Assembly (NCBI GenBank): GCA_964203275.1
Contig: CAXNMF010000014.1
Coordinates: 43,196-107,195 of the forward strand
DNA: 64,000 nucleotides
Origin: Ga0077527 sp945862135
GTDB lineage: Bacteria; Pseudomonadota; Gammaproteobacteria; Burkholderiales; SG8-41
Reading direction: 5' to 3'
Below the pieces are notes generated by a model. That model saw only the letters and a program-made list of their open reading frames with translations, did no database searches and was not told the origin of the DNA. The number at the start of each line of letters is the position of its first letter. Position 1 is the first letter of the stretch. Below, one piece after another: positions 25,810-33,789 of this stretch. A program made the translations under genes and the position numbers.

Positions 25810-27933
25810 TCAGGCAAGTTTGAAACCGGAAACCGAGTGTTTGAGTTCGGTCGCCAGCGTGATCAACTCTCTCGCCGAGTGCGCGGTCTTCTGCGTGCCC
25901 GCCGTGGTGAGCTGCGTGATATTGAGAATGCCCTTCATGCTGGCGGCCACCTGCGCGGCAGATTTGGCCTGTTCCTGCGTGGCATTCGAGATCGCACCGA
26001 TCAGTTCGGCGAGCCGGGTCGAAACTGCTTCAATCTCGTGCAGCGCCTGTCCGGCTTCGTCGGCCACTTTTGCGCCTTCCACCACACCCTGGGTGCTGCG
26101 CTCCATGGCCTCCACGGTGTTCTGGGTGTCCTGCTGAATGCTTTTGACGATTTCGGTGATGTGTTTGGTCGCCTCGGCAGAACGTTCGGCCAGGCGCTGC
26201 ACCTCCTCCGCAACTACCGCAAAGCCGCGACCGGCTTCGCCCGCCGAGGCCGCCTGAATCGCAGCATTCAGCGCAAGCACGTTGGTTTGTTCGGTGATGC
26301 CGGTAATCAACTGCACGATTTCGCCGATTTCCTGCGAACTTTCGCCAAGGCGTTTGATGCGCTTGGAAGTTTCCTGGATCTGTTCGCGGATTTCGTCCAT
26401 GCCGCGAATTGCATTCTGCACCGCCTGCGAGCCTTTTTCTGCAGCGCTGAGCGAGTTCTGCGCGACCTTTGCCGATTGTGTGGCGTTGTCCGAGACCTGG
26501 TTGATGGACTGTGCGATCAACAGCACCGACTGTCCGGTCGACTGGATTTCCGCGGACTGTTTCTGATTGGCTGTGAGCAGCTGGTTGGCGATTTTCTGCG
26601 CGTTGCCGGTGGCGTGGGTCACCTGATCTGCCGCCCGCGTGATGCCGCTGACAAGGCCGCGAACCTGTTCGATCGTGAAATTGATCGAGTCGGCAATGGC
26701 GCCTGTCACATCCTCTGTAACCTTCGCCTGCACAGTCAGGTCGCCATCGGCCACCTTGCCCATTTCATCAAGCAGACGCAGGATGGCTTCCTGATTACGC
26801 CGGTTTTCCTCTTCACTCTGCAACGCGCGACGGCGTGCGTCGTCCAGAAAGACCCGGCCGAGAAGAAACAGGCAACACAACGCGAGCAGTGCAAACACCA
26901 GGGCGCCAACAAAATAGAGATTCTGCAGCGTCGAATGCATCTGGTAGAGCGCGGTCAGTTGCACCGGCTGGCGGAGCAGGCTTTCGCTGGCGGCATACAC
27001 TTCACGACTGCCCTGTTTTGCGCGGGCAAGGTCCGCCATCGAAGCAATGATGGTCTGAACGCCATTGGCAAATGGCGAGAATACCTTGTTCAGTTCTTCA
27101 GCTTTACTCCGTGCCACGGGATTGCTGATCGCGCGTACACCGCTGTTATCGCCCGAAATGCCGAGGAGTGCATTCAACGTACGCTGGTACTGCCGGGTGT
27201 TGCTGCCGAGATTCAGCGCGACTTGCGGGTTCGGGTTTTCAGTCGACAACTGGCGCAGCGCATTGATGAAATCGAAGTTTGTCACGTCCGCATGCAACTG
27301 GCGGGCAAAGGTGACGGTGCTGTAGGGTTCCCGGCCGTCAATCGCGGCCACTGCTAGTTGCTGCGCAAGCAGCGATAGCTCGGGCGCGGCCTTCTGGATG
27401 GTGGCCTCGAGTTTCTTCAGTTCAGTCAGTCCGCGCTGCTGGCCGAGGATCAGGCTGATGTTTTTCTCAACCGGCGCCCATTCTTTTGCAAGTTGCGCCA
27501 ATGCGCTCTGGGCCGAATCCGGCGAGGAGGCAACCGAGACCCCGCTACGCTCACCGCCGTCCTGCAGTAGACGCAGATCGGCGGTGAATTGATCACGGCT
27601 TTCCCGTAACTGTGGAAATGCGGATGGCACGCCCTGCGCCGCCTGCTGCGCGCTGTTGGCCATGCGCTGCGACAGCATCTGCATTTCGGTCGCGGTCGAT
27701 ACATAAACGGCTTTTTGCGCAGCCTCGCGGTTGTGCAGCGCGACCAGCAATGCGGCCGTGAGCAGCAGTCCGGCGAGCAAGGCCAGCAGCATCTGGAACT
27801 GGCGCGCGACCGGCCATTGTCCGATGACCGGAAGGCTTCGGGCGATGGATTGCGTGACGGGTCGTGATCCCGTTGCGGCAGACCCGGCTTCGCTGAAGAA
27901 TTTGCGGAATGACAGCGCTTGCAGAATTTTCAT
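25810..27933 (-). CDS. pilJ: PilJ-type methyl-accepting chemotaxis protein
   Basis: 707-residue transmembrane receptor feeding the ChpA kinase. TM1 lies about residues 45-66 and TM2 about 330-355, bracketing a periplasmic helical sensor domain of the PilJ type with a repeated MLSQRMANS-like helix. A HAMP-like segment (GDLTVQAKV) and a long coiled-coil signalling domain follow. The conserved hairpin tip reads TEQTNVLALNAAIQAASAGE, and GRGFAVVAEEVQRLAERS follows it. In the family it is thought to sense pilin-derived or surface-contact signals. It lies in the pil operon between pilI and chpA. Confidence 0.93.
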   Translation of the reverse strand: MKILQALSFRKFFSEAGSAATGSRPVTQSIARSLPVIGQWPVARQFQMLLALLAGLLLTAALLVALHNREAAQKAVYVSTATEMQMLSQRMANSAQQAAQGVPSAFPQLRESRDQFTADLRLLQDGGERSGVSVASSPDSAQSALAQLAKEWAPVEKNISLILGQQRGLTELKKLEATIQKAAPELSLLAQQLAVAAIDGREPYSTVTFARQLHADVTNFDFINALRQLSTENPNPQVALNLGSNTRQYQRTLNALLGISGDNSGVRAISNPVARSKAEELNKVFSPFANGVQTIIASMADLARAKQGSREVYAASESLLRQPVQLTALYQMHSTLQNLYFVGALVFALLALCCLFLLGRVFLDDARRRALQSEEENRRNQEAILRLLDEMGKVADGDLTVQAKVTEDVTGAIADSINFTIEQVRGLVSGITRAADQVTHATGNAQKIANQLLTANQKQSAEIQSTGQSVLLIAQSINQVSDNATQSAKVAQNSLSAAEKGSQAVQNAIRGMDEIREQIQETSKRIKRLGESSQEIGEIVQLITGITEQTNVLALNAAIQAASAGEAGRGFAVVAEEVQRLAERSAEATKHITEIVKSIQQDTQNTVEAMERSTQGVVEGAKVADEAGQALHEIEAVSTRLAELIGAISNATQEQAKSAAQVAASMKGILNITQLTTAGTQKTAHSARELITLATELKHSVSGFKLA

Positions 27934-27997
27934 GTTGAACCCCGGTTTTGCATGTAATGGTTATGACGGTTAATTAATGGTTATCGAGCCGTGGCGT

Positions 27998-28504
27998 TCA
28001 CGCGCCGACCTGCAGAAAGTCGGGATGCGCAATGAGCCGGCGTACACCGAGATGCAGCCAAGGCTGTGAACGTTCATCGATGACCCGCGCATCGGCCCAC
28101 GGCGATGCATCATCACCACCGACAGACTGCAATTGATCGTCGCGGTACAGGCCGAGAATGCGATCGACCAGCAGCCCGCTGAAAATGCGGTATTTGTCGG
28201 CGAGCAGCAGCAGGCGCGATTGCTCGCCGGGCACCGTGGCAATACCTTCGGTGAATCCGCGAAAATCGACCACGCTGTAGAGGTTGCCGCGGACGCTGGT
28301 GACGCCGAGAAACCAGTTTATTGTCAGAGGCACCTGCGCCAGTGCGGGAGCTGGAATGACTTCGGCGGTGTCGGCAAGATCGATCAGCCAGCGGGTCGAG
28401 CCCACTTGGACGCCGAGTTTGGAAGCCGACTGGGCGGCATCCGGATTGACCAGACGCGCCGAAAGCGTGCGTTGGTAGTCGCGCAGCGAGGACGAGGTTG
28501 TCAT
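27998..28504 (-). CDS. pilI: PilI, CheW-like coupling protein
   Basis: 168-residue CheW-domain adaptor that links PilJ to ChpA. The CheW fold is indicated by LGVQVGSTRWLIDLADTAEV, INWFLGVTSVRGNLYSVVD and a closing hydrophobic core. The ATG at 28504 is one base after the pilH stop, which implies translational coupling. Upstream in-frame sequence is only a shadow of pilH. Confidence 0.92.
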   Translation of the reverse strand: MTTSSSLRDYQRTLSARLVNPDAAQSASKLGVQVGSTRWLIDLADTAEVIPAPALAQVPLTINWFLGVTSVRGNLYSVVDFRGFTEGIATVPGEQSRLLLLADKYRIFSGLLVDRILGLYRDDQLQSVGGDDASPWADARVIDERSQPWLHLGVRRLIAHPDFLQVGA

Positions 28505-28505
28505 G

Positions 28506-28871
28506 TCAGCCCAGCGACGAAATCTTGGACAGCAGATCAGACTGCGTGATCGGCTTGACGACGTAATCCCGCGCACCCTGCCTCAGTCCCCAGACCTTGT
28601 CTGTTTCCTGGCCCTTCGATGAACAGATGATGACCGGGATGTGACGTGTGCCGTCATCCCGTGTCAGCGCACGTGTGGCCTGGAAGCCATTTTGGCCAGG
28701 CATCACGATGTCCATCAGCACGAGGTCGGGCTGCAGTTGTCTGGCCTTGTTCAGTCCGTCAACAGCACTGTCGGCGCCGTAGACCTGGTAACCGTTTTTG
28801 ACCAGCATGTCGGTGAGGTGCTGGCGGTCGGTTGCGGAATCGTCTACGACGAGGATGTTCTTGATGGGCAT
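28506..28871 (-). CDS. pilH: PilH, single-domain response regulator
   Basis: 121-residue CheY-like receiver without an output domain. It has the acidic pair in VVDDSATDR, the phosphoacceptor Asp in LVLMDIVMPGQNG, Thr/Ser at CSSKGQ and Lys in DYVVKPI. In Pil-Chp systems PilH opposes PilG, acting in pilus retraction or as a phosphate sink. It sits between pilG (27 bases) and pilI (1 base). Confidence 0.93.
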   Translation of the reverse strand: MPIKNILVVDDSATDRQHLTDMLVKNGYQVYGADSAVDGLNKARQLQPDLVLMDIVMPGQNGFQATRALTRDDGTRHIPVIICSSKGQETDKVWGLRQGARDYVVKPITQSDLLSKISSLG

Positions 28872-28898
28872 GTTGATTTCTCCTGCGGGGATTAGTGG

Positions 28899-29300
28899 TC
28901 AGGCGGGGACAGCGTTCCGGGTGTAATCCATGACTGCGCTGATCAGGCCGTCCTTGTTGAAGGGTTTGGTCAGATAGCGGTCTGAGCCGGCGAGGCGGCC
29001 GCGCGCACGATCAAAAAGGCCGTCCTTGCTCGACAGCATGATGACGGGTGTGCTGCGGTAAACAGGGTTCTGCTTGATCAGTGCGCAGGTCTGGTAACCA
29101 TCAAGCCGGGGCATCATGACATCGACAAAAATGATGCTGGGCTGGTGATCGCTGATTTTCGAAAGGGCATCAAAACCATCCTCGGCGAGAATGACTTCAT
29201 AGCCCGCCTGACGCAGGAAAAGCTCTGCGCTGCGCCGGATGGTGTTGCTGTCGTCAATGATCAGTACCTTGACGCCGTCGTGTTCTGCTGTTGCGCTCAT
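28899..29300 (-). CDS. pilG: PilG, single-domain response regulator
   Basis: 133-residue CheY-like receiver, first gene of the Pil-Chp operon, whose phosphorylated form promotes pilus extension in characterised systems. It has IIDDSNTIRRS, phospho-Asp in IIFVDVMMPRLDG, MLSSKDG and YLTKPFNKDG. The start is set at the ATG at 29300 (MSATAEHDG), with a G-rich ribosome-binding region upstream; a longer reading frame exists but has no family support. Confidence 0.92.
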   Translation of the reverse strand: MSATAEHDGVKVLIIDDSNTIRRSAELFLRQAGYEVILAEDGFDALSKISDHQPSIIFVDVMMPRLDGYQTCALIKQNPVYRSTPVIMLSSKDGLFDRARGRLAGSDRYLTKPFNKDGLISAVMDYTRNAVPA

Positions 29301-29710
29301 ACCCCGATCTCCCTGTGCAAATCGTAAAGACAAGCGGGCTTGCGCATGTGCCCGCCGCAATGCGGTATCCGGCTGCTTTTTGTTGTTCAGTGCCGAGCCA
29401 GGGGTGACTCACGCGTGCCGCCGATTGATGTCGCCGGGTTTCGTTGAACCCGTTCGGATCGACTCGTGGTTTGCATACGCGCCGCGTTTTGAAGCGGCGC
29501 ATGTGAAGGACCCCTGTTTCAGATACGCGGCCTAAGTTACTGATGGCCGTTAAGCTGCACAAACCTAACAAACTGATAAGTTCGTGCGGATTCCGAAGTC
29601 AGGAGGGATATAAAAAGTACAATTAATACAACCGGTTGTGATGATATTGCAGACAACACATTTTGTTTGCGTGGTCATTCTGCAGATCCAAATCTATTTC
29701 ACAAAATAGA
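29301..29710. other. 410-base intergenic region upstream of pilG
   Basis: No convincing gene. It holds a GC-rich hairpin at 29479-29500 (GCGCCGC, 8-base loop, GCGGCGC), a 12-bp perfect palindrome ACAACCGGTTGT at 29628-29639, and an abrupt switch to AT-rich sequence from about 29590. The pilG promoter should lie here but no clear -35/-10 pair was found. Short frames in the region look like chance. Confidence 0.5.
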
Positions 29711-29712
29711 TT
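29691..29712 (-). terminator. AT-rich hairpin over the cdsA stop codon
   Basis: AATCTATTT-CACA-AAATAGATT: a perfect 9-bp stem with a 4-base loop whose inner end overlaps the cdsA stop (29711-29713). It is AT-only in the stem apart from one C:G pair and lacks a clear T-run, so it is at best a weak terminator or a processing stem. Confidence 0.35.
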
Positions 29713-30652
29713 ATGTTGACCACCAGTGCCGGACGATATGAAAGTAAACCGGTGCCGCAAAACACACTGAAGCGACACGATCCAGCATGCCGCCGCCTTC
29801 AATGTTGCCGCCCCAGTCTTTGACGCCGCGATCACGCTTCATCGCCGACAACACAAGGCCGCCGAAAAATCCCATCAGCGTGGTGGCCAGTGATACCAGA
29901 GCGGCTTCGCCGGGCGAGAACGGTGTCATCCATGAAAGCAGCGCGCCCAAAACGACAGCCGTGGCGATGCCGCCGACAAAACCCTCGACGGTCTTGCTTG
30001 GCGATACCTGCGGCGCAATCTGGTGTTTGCCAAAGAGCCTGCTGCAGATGTGGTGAAGAATGTCGCCGCCCTGAACGATCAGCACCAGGAACACGATCAG
30101 GAATGCATTGCGATGCTCATGACCGGGGATTTGGAGATTGAGCAACGCTGGTATGTGTGAAATGCAGAACACCGTGACCATCAGGCCCCACTGGATGGTG
30201 CCGGTGCGTTCCATGAAGTTGCGTGTGTCCGACTTCACTGCAGACAGGATCGGAAGGAACAGAAAGGCGTAGACAGGAATGAACACCTCATAAAAATCGT
30301 GCCATTCCACGCCGATCAGGAAATACTGGAAGGGCAGCGCCACAAAAAACGCCATCACCAGCGACTGGTGATCGCCGCGCCGTGTCGGCGCGATGGTCAG
30401 GAATTCACGTAGCGCGGTAAATGAAACGAAAGCAAACAGCACCACGACCCCGATGCGCCCTGCGAGCAATGCCAGCCCGATGGTGATGGTCATTGCCCAC
30501 CAGGCCTGGATGCGCAGGTTCATGTTGTCGATCAGTGCGTGTGGCCGTCCTTCCGCGCGCACAAGCTTGAGCCATGCGCCCAGCGCGGATACCGCGATCA
30601 ACAGCGTGAATACGCCGGCGGCAATCAGCAGGGTGCCCTGGAAATGAGTCAT
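29711..30652 (-). CDS. cdsA: Phosphatidate cytidylyltransferase (CDP-diglyceride synthase)
   Basis: 313-residue inner-membrane enzyme converting phosphatidic acid and CTP to CDP-diacylglycerol. About eight membrane segments are visible. The family signature near the C-terminus is intact: SPSKTVEGFVGG, then SAMKRDRGVKDWG and GGMLDRVAS, which bind Mg and substrate. The ATG overlaps the stop of the upstream acyltransferase by 4 bases, so the two successive phospholipid-synthesis steps are translationally coupled. It may be an accessory CdsA paralogue (YnbB-like) rather than the housekeeping copy, since the usual neighbours (uppS, dxr, rseP) are absent. Confidence 0.9.
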   Translation of the reverse strand: MTHFQGTLLIAAGVFTLLIAVSALGAWLKLVRAEGRPHALIDNMNLRIQAWWAMTITIGLALLAGRIGVVVLFAFVSFTALREFLTIAPTRRGDHQSLVMAFFVALPFQYFLIGVEWHDFYEVFIPVYAFLFLPILSAVKSDTRNFMERTGTIQWGLMVTVFCISHIPALLNLQIPGHEHRNAFLIVFLVLIVQGGDILHHICSRLFGKHQIAPQVSPSKTVEGFVGGIATAVVLGALLSWMTPFSPGEAALVSLATTLMGFFGGLVLSAMKRDRGVKDWGGNIEGGGMLDRVASVCFAAPVYFHIVRHWWST

Positions 30653-31311
30653 GTCTCGGGCGGCCGCGCCGCATTCATTGTGGCGAGCAGGGCATCACGG
30701 ATGCGCGCGAGGAATGCATCCTTGCCCTCGCCTTCCTGGATTCGCAGGGGAGCGCCGAAACTGATCGAGCACAGCAAGGGCACCGGTACGATTTCGCCCT
30801 TGGGCAGCAGGCGGCCCAGATTGTCCATCCACACCGGCACCAGGTCGATGTGCGGACACTTTTGCGCAAGGTGGTAGATGCCGCTCTTCATCGGCAGCAA
30901 CCGTTCTTCGGTGGTGTTGCGGGTGCCTTCAGGGAACAGAATGAGCGAATCGCCGCTTTCCAGTGCAGCCGCCATCACATCCACTGGTTCTACCGTGCTG
31001 CCTTCACGGCCGCGTTCAATGACCACGCCGTGCAGCACTTCATGAATGATGTAACGGCGCAGTGGACTGGCGTTCCAGTAGTCCGCGCCGGCAACCGGGC
31101 GTGTTATCCGCCGCAGCGGCGTGGGCAGAGAGGCCCAGATCAATGCGAAATCGGCGTGACTGTTGTGGTTGCCGAAATAGATGCGCTGCACCGGCACCGG
31201 CGCGCAACCAAGCCAGCGCGCCTGGGCGCCGGTGATCAGCCGGGTAAAGCGCGTCAGCGCCCAGGATGCGGCCTCGGGCACGGGGCGCTGCATGAAATGG
31301 TTCGGGTACAT
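30649..31311 (-). CDS. plsC: 1-acyl-sn-glycerol-3-phosphate acyltransferase (PlsC-like)
   Basis: 220-residue acyltransferase forming phosphatidic acid from lysophosphatidate. Catalytic HX4D is seen as His49...Asp54 in GNHNSHADF, and the glycerol-phosphate-binding motif as LFPEGTRN. The start at 31311 (MYPNHF) is preceded by GGAGAGG; a second ATG at 31293 lacks a ribosome-binding site. No long N-terminal membrane anchor is present, so it is likely peripheral. The ATGA overlap with cdsA supports a dedicated acyltransferase-cytidylyltransferase pair. Confidence 0.85.
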   Translation of the reverse strand: MYPNHFMQRPVPEAASWALTRFTRLITGAQARWLGCAPVPVQRIYFGNHNSHADFALIWASLPTPLRRITRPVAGADYWNASPLRRYIIHEVLHGVVIERGREGSTVEPVDVMAAALESGDSLILFPEGTRNTTEERLLPMKSGIYHLAQKCPHIDLVPVWMDNLGRLLPKGEIVPVPLLCSISFGAPLRIQEGEGKDAFLARIRDALLATMNAARPPET

Positions 31312-31417
31312 CCTCTCCGGGTGGTCGGTCCGCGGGTTGTTGTGATTGTCAGTGGCTGTTACGCGGTTCGCGCATTGTAGACGAGCAGTGGACCCTGCGT
31401 GGAGGGCCTGCACCGCG

Positions 31418-31448
31418 TTGACACTGGCGCGGCGGCATTTGGTATAGT
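31418..31448 (+). promoter_or_regulatory. Putative sigma-70 promoter for the GlcG-cupin-DSD1 operon
   Basis: TTGACA at 31418-31423 and TATAGT at 31443-31448 preceded by TGG (extended -10). The 19-base spacer is slightly long. It lies 80 bases before the ATG at 31528. Confidence 0.45.
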
Positions 31449-31527
31449 GCCCAGCGCCATTCCGCCCCGGCATTATTGCTGCGGTCGCGGTCATCCCGGT
31501 TACCCATCATTAATACTCGGAGGAATC

Positions 31528-31956
31528 ATGTCGAAAATCACCCTGCAGCAGGCCAACACCCTTATTGAAAAAGCCTTCGCCAAGGCGAAGGAAATGAAAG
31601 TGAACCCGCTGGCCGTTGTGGTGCTCGATCCTTCCGGTCATATCGTTGCCGCGCAGCGTCAGGACAATGCGTCGATGTTCCGTTTTGATGTGGCACTGGG
31701 CAAAGCCTGGGGCGCAGTCGCGATGGGTGCTTCAAGCCGCGCGCTGGCCGGCCGTGCCAAGGAAAACCCCAATTTCATGATCACGCTGGCGGCAACGGCC
31801 CAGGGCAAGTTTCTGCCGCAGACCGGCGCCGTGCTGATCAAGGATGCCGCGGGCAATATTGTGGGTTCTGCCGGCGCCAGTGGCGGTACCGGTGATGAAG
31901 ATGAAGCCTGCTGCGCTTATGGCGCCGAACAGGCCGGTCTCAAGGCCGTGATCTGA
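31528..31956 (+). CDS. GlcG/HbpS family (DUF336) protein
   Basis: 142-residue protein of the GlcG/HbpS family (DUF336), small alpha/beta proteins often encoded beside glycolate or hydroxyacid catabolic genes; HbpS binds haem. It starts SKITLQQANTLIEKAF and has the VLDPSGHIVAAQRQD and SAGASGGTGDEDEACC glycine-rich segments typical of the family. There is no signal peptide. CGGAGGA precedes the ATG at 31528. A cupin and a PLP enzyme follow; the molecular role is unknown. Confidence 0.85.
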   Translation: MSKITLQQANTLIEKAFAKAKEMKVNPLAVVVLDPSGHIVAAQRQDNASMFRFDVALGKAWGAVAMGASSRALAGRAKENPNFMITLAATAQGKFLPQTGAVLIKDAAGNIVGSAGASGGTGDEDEACCAYGAEQAGLKAVI

Positions 31957-31974
31957 ATCACTGAAATACACAAT

Positions 31975-32028
31975 CCGTTCGCCCTTAGCTTGTCGAAGGG
32001 CGGGCTTCGACAGGCTCAGCCCGAACGG
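31975..32028. repeat. Interspersed inverted repeat, family C
   Basis: Left arm 31975-32001 (CCGTTCGCCCTTAGCTTGTC, then GAAGGGC) and right arm 32004-32028 (GCTTCGACAGGCTCAGCCCG, then AACGG) form an almost complete inverted repeat with a 2-base centre. Single copy in this window; its form is that of a dispersed REP-like palindrome. It ends 45 bases before the cupin start. Confidence 0.75.
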
Positions 32029-32073
32029 TGGCTTGTTTCGGGCGTCCGCCTAGACGTAGAACAGGAGCCGTTC

Positions 32074-32529
32074 ATGGCAGCAGAAGCAGAAACCAAGACC
32101 AAGGGCGCCATCAAGGGCGGCAACGGCAAGTTCATTTTCCAGATGATGGAGATGGACAAGATTGAAGCCGGTACCGGCTATTCCACCGCGATGGGCCCGG
32201 TGATTGAGGGCGAACGCATGCAATGTACGCTGGTGACCAAGGAAAAAGGCACCGGTTCGCGCCCGCATCTGCATCCGAATGAACAGTGGAATTACATCGT
32301 CAAGGGCCAGATGCGGGTCAAGGTCGGCGACGGCCCCGAGCAGATCTGCGGTCCCGGCACGCTGCTGTATTTTCCGGCGAACATCGTGCATTACACGATC
32401 GCGATGCCGGAAGAGGATGCAATGTTTTTTGCAGTGAAGGATCTGTCGCACGGCATCATCGGCAAGGCCGCCGACGGCACCATGGCTGGCGGGTACTACG
32501 ACCCCGGCCTCGGTCCGAAGACGGCGTAA
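32074..32529 (+). CDS. Cupin-domain protein
   Basis: 151-residue single-domain cupin with a metal site: His65, His67 and Glu70 in RPHLHPNEQW and His106 in NIVHYTI. Small cupins of this kind act as isomerases, dioxygenases or ligand-binding proteins; the activity here is not identifiable. The ATG at 32074 has CAGGAG upstream. The stop is 3 bases before the next start, so it is co-translated with the PLP enzyme and possibly acts on the same metabolite. Confidence 0.82.
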   Translation: MAAEAETKTKGAIKGGNGKFIFQMMEMDKIEAGTGYSTAMGPVIEGERMQCTLVTKEKGTGSRPHLHPNEQWNYIVKGQMRVKVGDGPEQICGPGTLLYFPANIVHYTIAMPEEDAMFFAVKDLSHGIIGKAADGTMAGGYYDPGLGPKTA

Positions 32530-32532
32530 TTC

Positions 32533-33651
32533 ATGGCGCATATTCCACCCGCGCGGCCGGGCATGATGCTGGCCGAGGTCGATACGCCAGCGCTGATTCT
32601 TGACCTCGATGCCTTCGAAGGCAATCTGAAGCGCCTGCAGGCGTCGATTGCCGACCGCAAGATCATGCTGCGGCCGCATGCCAAAAGCCATAAATGCCCC
32701 CAGATCGCCCTGCGCCAGATTGCGCTGGGTGCGGTCGGTGTGTGTTGCCAGAAGGTCAGCGAAGCAGAAGCGATGGTCGAAGGCGGCGTGCACGATGTAC
32801 TGGTCGCCAACGAAGTGGTCGGCATGACCAAGCTCCGGCGGCTGGCAGCACTGGCCACGCAAGCGAAGGTCACGGTCTGTGCGGATGACGCAGGGAATGT
32901 CAAAGACATTGATGCCGCCGCATGCGAATTCGGTGTTGTCATTGATGTGCTGGTTGAGGTCAATGTCGGCGCCAACCGTTGTGGCGTCGAGCCCGGTGAA
33001 CCTGCACTGAAAATCGCCCAGGCCATCGCCGCCTGCAAAAACCTGCGTTACGCCGGTCTGCAGGCGTATCAGGGCGGTGCGCAGCACATGCGCAAGGTTG
33101 AGGAGCGCCGATCTGCGATTGCCGCGGCCGTGGATGGCGTGCAACGTACGCTGGCGTTGATTGAAAAAGCTGGCCTGCCGCGTGGCAAGGTTACCGGCGC
33201 CGGCACCGGCACTTATCTGTTTGAGGCGGCCAGTTCCGTATACGACGAACTGCAGGTTGGCTCCTATATTTTCATGGACGCCGATTACGCAAAAAACGAC
33301 TGGACCGAAAGCGGCATCCCGCGTTTCGAACACAGCTTGTTCGTGTGGACCACGGTGATGAGCCGCACGCAGCCTGATACCGCCATCGTTGACGCGGGTC
33401 TGAAGGCGTCGAGTATTGATTCGGGCATGCCGCGGGTTGCTGATTTTCCGCAGGCGGAATTTCTCAAGGCATCTGACGAACATGGCGTGATCAAGATGAA
33501 CGGTTCTGCAGGGTTTGCGCTCGGCGATAAACTCAGGTTGATCCCCGGCCACTGCGATCCGACCGTCAATCTGTATGACCACTACGTCTGCGTGCGCGGC
33601 GGCAGGGTTGAAGCTCTGTGGCCGATCACCGCACGCGGGGCTGTGTGGTAA
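32533..33651 (+). CDS. DSD1-family PLP-dependent enzyme (D-threonine aldolase / D-serine dehydratase-like)
   Basis: 372-residue fold-type III PLP enzyme. The alanine-racemase-type N-terminal barrel carries the Schiff-base lysine Lys51 in RPHAKSHK. The C-terminal DSD1 domain has the metal-binding HxCD site His340/Cys341/Asp342 in PGHCDPTVN. The family contains D-threonine aldolase, D-3-hydroxyaspartate aldolase and D-serine dehydratase, all metal-dependent and acting on D-3-hydroxy amino acids. The Cys in the metal site resembles eukaryotic-type D-serine dehydratase, but the substrate cannot be fixed. Last gene of the GlcG-cupin-DSD1 operon. Confidence 0.88.
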   Translation: MAHIPPARPGMMLAEVDTPALILDLDAFEGNLKRLQASIADRKIMLRPHAKSHKCPQIALRQIALGAVGVCCQKVSEAEAMVEGGVHDVLVANEVVGMTKLRRLAALATQAKVTVCADDAGNVKDIDAAACEFGVVIDVLVEVNVGANRCGVEPGEPALKIAQAIAACKNLRYAGLQAYQGGAQHMRKVEERRSAIAAAVDGVQRTLALIEKAGLPRGKVTGAGTGTYLFEAASSVYDELQVGSYIFMDADYAKNDWTESGIPRFEHSLFVWTTVMSRTQPDTAIVDAGLKASSIDSGMPRVADFPQAEFLKASDEHGVIKMNGSAGFALGDKLRLIPGHCDPTVNLYDHYVCVRGGRVEALWPITARGAVW

Positions 33652-33666
33652 TGCTTTAAAACCTTT

Positions 33667-33768
33667 AGCCACAGAGGACACAGGGCGCACCGAGAACTTC
33701 AAAACCAAATCCCGTTCGGAAATGTTTCGGTTTGGCTTTTCTCTGTGCTCTCTGTGTCCTCTGTGGCT
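33667..33768. repeat. Interspersed inverted repeat, family B, copy 2
   Basis: Left arm 33667-33694 (AGCCACAGAGGACACAGGGC and on) pairs with right arm 33741-33768. The right arm and the GCTTTT after it are identical to copy B1. It ends 21 bases before the start codon of the next gene, again a dehydrogenase. Confidence 0.85.
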
Positions 33769-33789
33769 GCTTTTGACTTTGAGGTTCTT

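Noticed and set aside
25621..27357. 578-residue plus-strand open frame opposite pilJ
   Set aside because: Antisense to an intact, motif-complete MCP gene; composition is unlike a real protein.
29254..29571. 105-residue open frame in the spacer upstream of pilG
   Set aside because: No recognisable domain or ribosome-binding site, and it partly covers pilG in another frame.
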